DNA of 55,622 nt from an uncultured Bacteroides sp. Lineage in GTDB: Bacteria > Bacteroidota > Bacteroidia > Bacteroidales > Bacteroidaceae. Position 1 is the stretch's first letter, and every line of letters starts with the position of its first letter. The position numbers and the translations under genes were made by a program. The stretch covers positions 1 to 55,622 of the forward strand of contig USAN01000014.1 of NCBI GenBank assembly GCA_900552645.1, read 5' to 3'. The notes beneath the pieces were generated by a model that ran no database searches, was not told where the DNA came from, and saw nothing but the letters and a program-made list of their open reading frames with translations. This document shows positions 48,867-55,622 of the stretch, piece after piece.

Positions 48867-50702
48867 ATGATTGATATTATTAAAATATTGTCTGTCGGCA
48901 TACTTTTGTCGGCATGTACCACTGATGGCCCTATATCCGAAAATACCGATAATGGAACGGATGTTCCTAATCAGCCCGGAAACTCTTCATCGAACGATAC
49001 TTCGGGCGATTTGCTTGAAAGTTTTGACGTTACTTTCGATAAATCAGTCTTAGAGGAGACTGCCGAGACTATTCCTACCGACAAAAATGATGCCGCTTAT
49101 GATGATTATGTAGAGAACTCCTCTTTTAATGTAAAAGTAGTGATAACATTTTCGGAAGGAGGTGTAACTGTCGACAATCAAACTCAGGGAGTTTCTGTAA
49201 GTAAGGATGGTGCAAATGTAACGATCACATCTACTGCAAAAGCTGTAGAGTATATATTGAATGGAACAACATCCAATGGATCTTTCAAGATATATAGTGA
49301 TAATAAATTCAAGATTACTCTTTCGGGAGTTTCGATTACCAATCCTGTCGGGCCTGCTATAAACATACAGTCAAAGAAGAGGAATTTTATTGTATGCGAT
49401 GCCGGAACTACAAACAATATAACCGACGGGACTGCATACACTTCTGTTCTTAATGAAGATATGAAAGGTTGTTTATTCAGTGAAGGACAGACTATATTCA
49501 GCGGTTCCGGTATTCTAAATGTATCGGCCAACTATAAGAATGGCTTGTGTAGCGATGATTATATTCGTTTTAGAAAAGGGGTAAACATAAACATTACTTC
49601 TTTGGTAGGCAATGGTATAAAGACAAATGACTGCATGTTTTTAGATGGCGGAGTTATTAACGTAGAGGTTAAAGGTAATGGCGCCAAAGGACTTTCTACA
49701 GATGGCTATATGCAGATAAACGGAGGAAGAACCATGATACTTACAAGTGGAGGTGGAGTATTTGAAGATAATGATGTAACAGGATGTGCAGGTATTAAAT
49801 GCGACAGTATACTTACAATAAATGGAGGTATTATAGGAATAAAAAGTACAGGTGACGGAGGGAAAGGAATAAGTTGCGATCAGAATATGTTCATAAACGA
49901 TGGAACTGTAAAGGTTATAACTACAGGCTCGGAATATATTTATGGCAAATATAATACATCTTCAAAAGGAATAAAGAGTGATGCAAATATAACTATAAAC
50001 GGTGGAAATATTTTGGTTAAGACAAATGGAGGAGAAGGAAGTGAAGGGATTGAGAGTAAGAATATTATGAAAATTGCTGGCGGAAATGTGCTGGTGTCGT
50101 CTTATGATGACTGTTTGAATGCATCGTCCAATATAACTGTTACGGGTGGAAATATATATGCTTATAGTTCGGCAAATGACGGAATTGATTCAAATGGTAC
50201 GATGAATATATCGGGAGGAGTTATTGTTACATCGGGTACACAGGTGCCCGAAGAGGGACTTGATTGTGATCAGAATACTTTTATCATAACCGGAGGTATA
50301 GTAGTAGGAGTAGGAGGAGCAACAAGTACACCAACTGCAAGTAAGTGTACACAGCCAACAATAATTTACGGCGGAAGCGGAAATTCTGGTAATTACATAT
50401 CATTGGCCGACTCGAATGGTAATAATGTTCTTATATATAAGATACCAAGAAACTATTCTCAGATGACACTTCTTGTTTCATCACCATTATTATCTAAAAA
50501 CTCTACATATACATTGTCTTCGGGCGGAACACTAACAGGAGGAACGGAGTTTCACGGACTTTATACCGGCGGTACTTATAAAAACGGAACTTCTTTGGCT
50601 TCGATAACGCTAAAAGATATGGTAACTACTTCTGGTACCACAAATGGAGGTAACGGCGGAGGAATGGGCGGTAATCCTCCAGGCGGAGGCTGGGGATGGT
50701 AA
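48867..50702 (+). CDS. Beta-helix carbohydrate-binding lipoprotein (Cthe_2159-like)
   Basis: The 611-residue protein carries a lipoprotein signal ending at cysteine 17 (ILLSAC), then a disordered acidic linker (residues about 25-70), followed by many INGG/NISGG repeats that form a right-handed parallel beta helix, as in the Clostridium Cthe_2159 family that binds cellulose and pectin. Examples are GNGIKTNDCMFLDGGVINVEV and ANDGIDSNGTMNISGG. It ends with a glycine-rich tail (GGGMGGNPPGGGWGW). No catalytic motif is seen. It closes the VTC-DUF4956-DUF2490 cluster, 19 bases after DUF2490, and is followed by a terminator at 50713-50768. It would be displayed on the cell surface or periplasmic face. 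Confidence 0.85.
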   Translation: MIDIIKILSVGILLSACTTDGPISENTDNGTDVPNQPGNSSSNDTSGDLLESFDVTFDKSVLEETAETIPTDKNDAAYDDYVENSSFNVKVVITFSEGGVTVDNQTQGVSVSKDGANVTITSTAKAVEYILNGTTSNGSFKIYSDNKFKITLSGVSITNPVGPAINIQSKKRNFIVCDAGTTNNITDGTAYTSVLNEDMKGCLFSEGQTIFSGSGILNVSANYKNGLCSDDYIRFRKGVNINITSLVGNGIKTNDCMFLDGGVINVEVKGNGAKGLSTDGYMQINGGRTMILTSGGGVFEDNDVTGCAGIKCDSILTINGGIIGIKSTGDGGKGISCDQNMFINDGTVKVITTGSEYIYGKYNTSSKGIKSDANITINGGNILVKTNGGEGSEGIESKNIMKIAGGNVLVSSYDDCLNASSNITVTGGNIYAYSSANDGIDSNGTMNISGGVIVTSGTQVPEEGLDCDQNTFIITGGIVVGVGGATSTPTASKCTQPTIIYGGSGNSGNYISLADSNGNNVLIYKIPRNYSQMTLLVSSPLLSKNSTYTLSSGGTLTGGTEFHGLYTGGTYKNGTSLASITLKDMVTTSGTTNGGNGGGMGGNPPGGGWGW

Positions 50703-50712
50703 ATAGTAGATA

Positions 50713-50768
50713 AAAATAGGCATTTGGTCGATTTGTTTTTTATATAAATAGCCGAATGTCTATTTTTG
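50713..50768 (+). terminator. Terminator after the beta-helix gene, with promoter in its 3' arm
   Basis: A 16-bp stem with two G-T wobbles (50713-50728, 50753-50768) ends in TTTTT. The 3' arm ends in TATTTTTG (50762-50769), a perfect -7 box for the next gene, so terminator and promoter overlap. Confidence 0.7.
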
Positions 50769-50769
50769 A
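50762..50769 (+). promoter_or_regulatory. -7 box of the LytS-type kinase gene
   Basis: TATTTTTG inside the terminator's 3' arm; the transcript would start near 50776, leaving a leader of about 15 bases before the ATG at 50791. The nearest TTTG upstream (50733) is slightly too far for an ideal -33. Confidence 0.55.
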
Positions 50770-50790
50770 AATAGGCAAATATAAAAAGCA

Positions 50791-51948
50791 ATGAAGCATT
50801 TAGCTAAGCCACAGTTACATGAATTATTTATTTATTCCGTTTTATGGATTGTAGTTTTTATATTTCCACTTTTAGATAATGTAGTGGGGTATGATAATGG
50901 AATAGATAAAACATTTCAATGGAAAATGACTTTTAGAGCTTGGAATGTAATAGTTCCTTTTTTTCTACTTTTTATATTGCATAACTTCTGGCTTCTGCCT
51001 CATTTTCTATTAAAGAAGAAAATAATATTATATACAGTATCAGTAATAACGTTTCTTTGTCTGTTCGAATCATATAATATATTTATAAGTAATGAACCTA
51101 AACAGTTTCGCCATAACATAGAACGTTTCGACGAAAAGCCTCCTTTCGATGAGTTTAATGAACCGCATAATGACTACCATGAACCGCATAACAATTATCA
51201 TACTCCTCCCTTACATAAAAGAGATGAAATAAAGGAAGAACCCCATGTTCCTGTAGGTCCATATATACTAAATATAGTAATAGCTTTATTGATGCTGGGA
51301 CTTAACATAGGAATAAAACTTCTGTTCAAGTCGCACCGAGATGAAGAAATTCTTAAGGAGCTTGAACATCATAATCTAGAACAGGAGCTTGAGTATCTTA
51401 AGTATCAGCTCAATCCACATTTCTTTATGAATACTCTAAATAATATTCATGCATTAATTGATATAGATTCAACTAGGGCAAAGTCTACTATAATAGAGCT
51501 ATCTCAATTAATGAGGTATGTACTTTATGAGGGTACCAATATTAGTATAAGCTTTGTACGTGAAATGGAATTTCTTAAGCATTATATAGCATTGATGAGG
51601 CTCCGTTATACCGATAAGATAGATATCGAGATTCACTTTCCCGAAATTGATTATGATATATCCATACCACCACTTTTGTTTATCTCTTTTGTAGAAAATG
51701 CATTTAAGCATGGCATAAGCTATCAGCAAGAATCTTTTATTAGGATAAGCATTGATATAGAAGGGGATGAACTGTTTTTTCGATGCGTAAACAGTTGTCA
51801 TAAGAGTAATTATGATCCTGCAAGTGGTATTGGACTTGAAAATGTAAAAAAACGATTAAAGTTGCTTTATGGCAGTAATTATCTTCTAAATATAGAAAAG
51901 AAGGAAAATATATTTGATGTCTTACTCGTAATACCAATAAATGCATGA
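50791..51948 (+). CDS. LytS-type sensor histidine kinase with His-rich loop
   Basis: The 385-residue kinase has four membrane segments (residues about 10-30, 45-70, 75-95 and 155-178) and a C-terminal His_kinase domain with the conserved LKYQLNPHFFMNTLNNIHAL motif, in which H210 is the probable phosphoacceptor, and an ATPase part (FISFVENAFKHGIS and GIGLENVKKRL). Between membrane segments 3 and 4 is a loop (about 111-155) rich in His, Pro and acidic residues, with EPHNDYH and EPHNNYH as near repeats. Such a loop could bind metal ions. The partner response regulator overlaps its stop codon by four bases. Confidence 0.9.
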   Translation: MKHLAKPQLHELFIYSVLWIVVFIFPLLDNVVGYDNGIDKTFQWKMTFRAWNVIVPFFLLFILHNFWLLPHFLLKKKIILYTVSVITFLCLFESYNIFISNEPKQFRHNIERFDEKPPFDEFNEPHNDYHEPHNNYHTPPLHKRDEIKEEPHVPVGPYILNIVIALLMLGLNIGIKLLFKSHRDEEILKELEHHNLEQELEYLKYQLNPHFFMNTLNNIHALIDIDSTRAKSTIIELSQLMRYVLYEGTNISISFVREMEFLKHYIALMRLRYTDKIDIEIHFPEIDYDISIPPLLFISFVENAFKHGISYQQESFIRISIDIEGDELFFRCVNSCHKSNYDPASGIGLENVKKRLKLLYGSNYLLNIEKKENIFDVLLVIPINA

Positions 51949-52670
51949 TAAGATGTATGGCAGTAGATGATGAACCTTTAGCACTGGAACAGCTAAAGAG
52001 TTACATCTTGCAAGTACCGTTTCTAGAACTGGCTGCTTGCTGTATGGATGCTTTCGATGCAATGAAACAGATTGCTTCGCAGAAAATAGATGTAATGTTT
52101 ATAGATATAAACATGCCCGATTTAAATGGTATGGATTTAGTGAAAACTTTGATAGATCCTCCGCTTATAGTATTTACTACTGCTTATTCGCAATATGCAG
52201 TTGATGCATATAAAGTTGATGCGGTAGATTACTTGCTTAAACCTTTTGGATTGGACGATTTTTCGAGAGCAGCAAATAAGGTAAAAAGACAAGCCGATTT
52301 AAAGAGTGGTATGTCCGACACTTCTTTCAATATAATGGAACAGTCGATATTTGTGAAATCTGACTATAAGATTATAAAAATTGAACTTAAGAATATACGC
52401 TTTATAGAGGGGATGAGTGAATATTTAAGAATTTTTGTTGAAGATGATGCTAAACCTATAATAACACTTCTTAGTATGAGAAAGATGGAAGAAAGACTTG
52501 CATCCAATTTTTTCATGCGTGTACATAGATCATATATTGTAAATTTAAAGAAAGTGCAGGAGATAAATAAACTTCGCATTGTTATGGATAAGGACCATTA
52601 TATACCAATAGGAGATATTTATAAGGATAATTTTTTTAATTACATAAATAATAAGTCAATAATGAAATAA
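51945..52670 (+). CDS. LytTR-family response regulator
   Basis: The 241-residue protein has a CheY-like receiver domain with the acidic pocket VDDEP and phosphoacceptor D54 in FIDINMPDLNG, the conserved threonine in FTTAYSQYAVDAYKVDAVDYLLKPF, and a C-terminal LytTR DNA-binding domain (about 130-235; IFVKSDYKIIKIELKNIRFIEGM and FMRVHRSYIVNLKKV). The start codon lies in the last four bases of the kinase gene. Targets are unknown; the upstream envelope cluster is an obvious candidate. Confidence 0.93.
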   Translation: MIRCMAVDDEPLALEQLKSYILQVPFLELAACCMDAFDAMKQIASQKIDVMFIDINMPDLNGMDLVKTLIDPPLIVFTTAYSQYAVDAYKVDAVDYLLKPFGLDDFSRAANKVKRQADLKSGMSDTSFNIMEQSIFVKSDYKIIKIELKNIRFIEGMSEYLRIFVEDDAKPIITLLSMRKMEERLASNFFMRVHRSYIVNLKKVQEINKLRIVMDKDHYIPIGDIYKDNFFNYINNKSIMK

Positions 52671-52684
52671 ATATTTGGTTCCCA

Positions 52685-52716
52685 TTTGGTTATGTAAAAT
52701 ATTAATTATTCATTTG
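52685..52716 (+). promoter_or_regulatory. Promoter of the SPFH gene
   Basis: TTTG (52685-52688) and TTCATTTG (52709-52716) with a 20-base spacer; the -7 box has one mismatch. The transcript would start near 52722. Confidence 0.6.
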
Positions 52717-52750
52717 TGATATTAAAATAATATCAAATTCGAATAAAACT

Positions 52751-53698
52751 ATGAACACAAAAGAATTTGCCTTCAATGACTTTATCTGTAATGGCTTTAC
52801 TGCTTTATTATTTAATCTTCTTGTTATTCCTGCATTAGGAGTAGTTTCTTTCTTCTTTTTAAAAAATTGTTTATGGATACTTATACCTATTCTAACAATT
52901 CTAACCTTAGTGTTTTTTTGCATGATGGCAGGATTTATGTCGTTAGAGCCCAATGAAGCTAGAGTTATGGTGTTTTTTGGAAAGTATAAGGGTACTTTCA
53001 CCAAGACAGGATTTTATTGGGTAAACCCTTTTATGGATAAGAAGAAACTTTCCATGCGTGCCCGTAATCTTGATGTAGAACCAATAAAAGTTAATGATAA
53101 AATTGGTAACCCTATTCTTATTGGACTTGTATTGGTATGGAAGTTAAAAGATACTTATAGAGCTATGTTCGAGATTGATGCACAGACTATGGCCGACAAA
53201 GGTACTGGACAGGTAGGAGTAACTGTAGCTGGACGAATGACTGCTTTTGAAGATTTTGTACGTGTGCAGAGTGATGCTGCATTGCGTCAGGTAGCAGGAG
53301 AGTATGCTTATGATAATACTCCACACGAAAAAGATGATTTAACATTGCGTAGTGGGGGAGAAGAAATAAATGAACAGTTGGAAAAAAGACTTAACGAACG
53401 TTTGGCTATGGCAGGTATGGAGGTTATAGAAGCAAGAATAAATTATCTTGCATACGCACCCGAAATCGCTGCGGTTATGTTACGTCGCCAACAAGCTAGT
53501 GCTATAATCACAGCACGCGAAAAAATAGTAGAAGGAGCAGTGTCTATGGTAAAAATGGCTCTCGATAAACTTTCTGCCGAGAATGTGGTTGAGCTAGATG
53601 CCGAAAAGAAGGCAGCGATGGTAAGTAATCTCTTGGTGGTTCTTTGTGCCGATGAGCCAGCTCAACCTGTTATAAATTCGGGCACTTTAAATCATTGA
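52751..53698 (+). CDS. SPFH/band 7 domain protein
   Basis: The 315-residue protein has two hydrophobic segments in the first 60 residues (GFTALLFNLLVIPALGVVSFF and LWILIPILTILTLVFFCMMAG) and then an SPFH (prohibitin/stomatin/flotillin) domain, with EPNEARVMVFFGKYKGTFTKTGFYWVNPF, ARNLDVEPIKVNDKIGNPILIGLVLVWKL and the C-terminal helix RRQQASAIITAREKIVEGAV. SPFH proteins form oligomeric membrane-associated scaffolds with proteases or other partners. Downstream, after six bases, is a ribbon-helix-helix gene in the same direction. The specific partner is not known. Confidence 0.9.
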   Translation: MNTKEFAFNDFICNGFTALLFNLLVIPALGVVSFFFLKNCLWILIPILTILTLVFFCMMAGFMSLEPNEARVMVFFGKYKGTFTKTGFYWVNPFMDKKKLSMRARNLDVEPIKVNDKIGNPILIGLVLVWKLKDTYRAMFEIDAQTMADKGTGQVGVTVAGRMTAFEDFVRVQSDAALRQVAGEYAYDNTPHEKDDLTLRSGGEEINEQLEKRLNERLAMAGMEVIEARINYLAYAPEIAAVMLRRQQASAIITAREKIVEGAVSMVKMALDKLSAENVVELDAEKKAAMVSNLLVVLCADEPAQPVINSGTLNH

Positions 53699-53704
53699 TG
53701 ATTA

Positions 53705-53962
53705 ATGACCAAAAAAGAGAGAATTAAAAGTTATGTTCTCAGAGTTGATCAGGAGACCATGGAGGCAATAGAAAAGTGGGCGGCCGATGAGTTCCGCTCT
53801 ACTAATGGACAACTTCAGTGGATTATAACCGAGGCATTGCGGAAAAGTGGCAGAGTAAAGAAGATAAAAAGTCATAGCATAAGTAATAGTGTAGGGCATA
53901 ATAATAGAGAAAGTAATGTGGAAACAAAAATGAACTCTGATAAAACTGAGAACAAAATTTAA
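53705..53962 (+). CDS. Arc-like ribbon-helix-helix protein
   Basis: The 85-residue protein has an N-terminal ribbon-helix-helix (about residues 8-50; YVLRVDQETMEAIEKWAADEFRS, then QLQWIITEALRKSGR), the Arc/MetJ type that binds DNA as a dimer of dimers, and a polar, disordered C-terminal tail. It starts six bases after the SPFH stop codon and is presumably co-expressed, perhaps as a repressor of this unit or an antitoxin-like partner. No toxin gene is nearby. Confidence 0.8.
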   Translation: MTKKERIKSYVLRVDQETMEAIEKWAADEFRSTNGQLQWIITEALRKSGRVKKIKSHSISNSVGHNNRESNVETKMNSDKTENKI

Positions 53963-54013
53963 ATGCTTGAATTAATAATTTCTATAATTATAATAAAATA
54001 GTTGATTGATTAT

Positions 54014-55258
54014 ATGAAGAATTTAGTGATTTCAGTTTTAATGTTTTGTACGTTGCCGCTGGTAGCTCAAAACAGAATTGATGATGCCAAGAAAGTACTT
54101 AGATACGTAATAGAACAGAAGGGAGATTCTGTGTGGAATTGGGGAAATGATGTATTGCAGGAACAAATTACTCCAAAGGCTATAGGTGAGATAATTGGTC
54201 AGTTATCGGCTACTGTAGGAAAATTAGATTCTATTGGAACATGGAATCAGGATTATGCTAACAATAATATGATTTATTATACCGACCTGAAATTTGAAAA
54301 GACTAAATTGAGGTTTCTTACAGGATTTGATAAGGATGGGAAAATAAATAATCTGCTTTTTATGGCCGTTCCTAATAAGATAGCCGAAAAGCCAATTGCA
54401 TACGATAGTCTTAGAATTTCAGAAAAACCGGTTGTCGTAAACTCTGGAAATGTTAAACTAAACGCAACTTATACTGTTCCGGTAGGCAGAGCTAAATTTC
54501 CTATTGTAGTTTTTATTCACGGGTCGGGACCAAATGACCGCGATGAAACTATAGGATCGAATAAAATGTTCAGAGATATCGCTCTTGGATTGGCCGAAAA
54601 TGGAATTGCTAGTTTGCGTTACGATAAGCGCACCTTTGCTTATGCTGGAAATATAGAAGTATTAAGGAATATCAAGACCCCCGAAGAAGAGGTTATTGCA
54701 GATGCTTTGGCGGCAGTTCAGCTCGCTTCCTCCTTAAAAGGAGTCTGTAATGATAGTATATATTTATTAGGGCATAGTCTTGGTGGCTATCTTTTGCCAC
54801 AAATAGCATCAAGATGCAGTAACCTTCACGGAATTATAATTTGTTCAGGAAATACTCGTCCTATAGAGGTTCTTTTAAAGGAACAGATTAACTACATTTA
54901 CTCTTTAAATGGAAAGGTAGACGAGAGTAAAGTTAATGAAGATGTAAAAAAACTTATGGGAGCAATGCCTCAAAGTTATATTGATTATCTAAAACAGTAT
55001 GAGCCGGTTATTACTGCTTCCAAACTAAATATTCCTATTCTTATATTACAGGGTGAACGTGATTATCAGGTTACAATGGCTGATTTTGGATTTTGGAAAT
55101 TAGGATTATGGAATAAAAGTAATGTAACAGCCAAGTCGTATCCTAAGCTTAATCATATATATACTGAGGGAGAGGGACCTTCTACTCCATTTGAATATAA
55201 TCGAACTGGTCGAGTTCCTTTATATGTAATAAAAGATATTGTAAATTGGATTAGATAA
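54014..55258 (+). CDS. Secreted alpha/beta hydrolase
   Basis: The 414-residue protein starts at ATG 54014 (an upstream TTG at 54002 is unneeded), with a signal peptide (residues 1-18, ending PLVAQ). Residues about 25-115 form a DUF3887-type domain, followed by an alpha/beta hydrolase domain: HGSGPNDRDETIG as oxyanion-hole region, nucleophile S255 in GHSLGG, and the catalytic histidine probably in LNHIYTEGEG near residue 385. Such proteins are esterases or peptidases of the periplasm; the substrate is unknown. It follows the ribbon-helix-helix gene after a 51-base gap. Confidence 0.88.
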   Translation: MKNLVISVLMFCTLPLVAQNRIDDAKKVLRYVIEQKGDSVWNWGNDVLQEQITPKAIGEIIGQLSATVGKLDSIGTWNQDYANNNMIYYTDLKFEKTKLRFLTGFDKDGKINNLLFMAVPNKIAEKPIAYDSLRISEKPVVVNSGNVKLNATYTVPVGRAKFPIVVFIHGSGPNDRDETIGSNKMFRDIALGLAENGIASLRYDKRTFAYAGNIEVLRNIKTPEEEVIADALAAVQLASSLKGVCNDSIYLLGHSLGGYLLPQIASRCSNLHGIIICSGNTRPIEVLLKEQINYIYSLNGKVDESKVNEDVKKLMGAMPQSYIDYLKQYEPVITASKLNIPILILQGERDYQVTMADFGFWKLGLWNKSNVTAKSYPKLNHIYTEGEGPSTPFEYNRTGRVPLYVIKDIVNWIR

Positions 55259-55622
55259 ATTTTATACAATTCACTAGAAGAATATTATTATAAAGTATAC
55301 TGTCATTATAGTAAAATATTGTTTTGTGTAATGCTCTATTTTTTATTCAGAAGTTTTGATATGCTCATATAATATTACATTAATTGTTAGACTATTTAAA
55401 CCTATTAATTTCCAACTTATAAATAATGATCATTTAATATATGTATACTTATATAATAATTATTATTCTATAAGTATACAATTGCATTAAATAAAACTTT
55501 ATTATAATCGTTAGTTGTTTAAAACAACAACTTGACACATTTATTGATTGGTTCGAGTATCTTATAATAGTTATTCGCGTGAAAAAAATAATCGATGGCC
55601 TTAAAATATATTTTTTACGCGT
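55259..55622. other. AT-rich end of the window without a gene
   Basis: No ORF is seen. The region contains an 11-bp inverted repeat around 55442-55480 with an outer ATTTAAT/ATTAAAT pairing (55432-55492) and a small GTTGTTT/AAACAAC dyad at 55514-55528. Neither has the T run expected of a terminator. Confidence 0.5.

Noticed and set aside
55532..55572. TTGACA and TATAAT near the right end as a sigma-70 promoter
   Set aside because: The spacer is 25 bases, far from 17, and this phylum does not use that consensus.
1..55622. CRISPR arrays, tRNA/rRNA genes, prophage and complete IS elements
   Set aside because: Scanning both strands gave no regularly spaced repeats with unique spacers, no cloverleaf-like tRNA motifs, and no phage or transposase genes.

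Overview
The window is a chromosomal segment of a low-GC member of the Bacteroidota, most likely order Bacteroidales. The evidence is the repeated promoter signature of this phylum (a -7 box TAnnTTTG, sometimes with TTTG about 20 bases upstream) in front of many genes, a SusC/SusD pair, lipoprotein signals, a sodium-pumping oxaloacetate decarboxylase, LytS/LytTR signalling, and the gene sequences themselves, which resemble Bacteroides genes (including a DPP III with the motif HECLGH). No rRNA, tRNA, CRISPR array, prophage or intact transposase was found. Most of the window is core metabolism and housekeeping.

Layout. 1-6800: a promoter, an Ile/Leu-rich leader peptide, an antiterminator/terminator pair, then leuA-leuC-leuD-(second LeuA-family synthase)-leuB. 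6860-9590: a secreted TPR protein converging on recQ. 9790-14990: a small AraC-type regulator, a DPP III lipoprotein, a HEAT-repeat AlkD-like protein, a Fur-family regulator with a palindrome in its promoter, and purA. 14990-15811: a repeat-rich intergenic stretch. 15812-20586: an orphan SusC/SusD pair. 20700-24000: a hotdog thioesterase, an SF1 helicase and an EamA transporter. 24018-30180: an ATPase plus DUF4435/TOPRIM pair (the architecture of PARIS-type defence) apparently in one transcription unit with a GH2 enzyme and an SGNH acetylesterase. 30200-32400: phosphofructokinase, a HAD phosphatase and a nitroreductase. 32459-36025: oadG-oadA-oadB. 36051-41540: an AraC regulator, a membrane Zn-peptidase, hisS and groES-groEL. 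The groESL promoter looks sigma-54 dependent. 41643-46497: a WYL regulator, a small membrane protein, Nudix, queA, a DUF2027/Smr protein and an unknown protein. 46684-52670: VTC domain, DUF4956, DUF2490, a beta-helix lipoprotein and a LytS/LytTR pair. 52685-55258: SPFH protein, ribbon-helix-helix protein and a secreted alpha/beta hydrolase.

How the parts work together. LeuA and LeuBCD make leucine. The second LeuA-family synthase probably makes citramalate, so the same LeuBCD enzymes could also feed isoleucine synthesis, which would explain why the attenuator peptide has more Ile than Leu codons. OadGAB couples oxaloacetate decarboxylation to sodium export. The VTC/DUF4956/beta-helix cluster looks like a cell-envelope module placed next to a histidine-rich sensor kinase.

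The most interesting items are the complete attenuator in front of the leu operon, the sigma-54-type groESL promoter with TGTCA repeats, the PARIS-like ATPase/TOPRIM pair tied to carbohydrate genes, and the VTC-DUF4956-beta-helix-LytSR cluster. All functional statements rest on reading the sequence and on recalled family knowledge; no database search was run.
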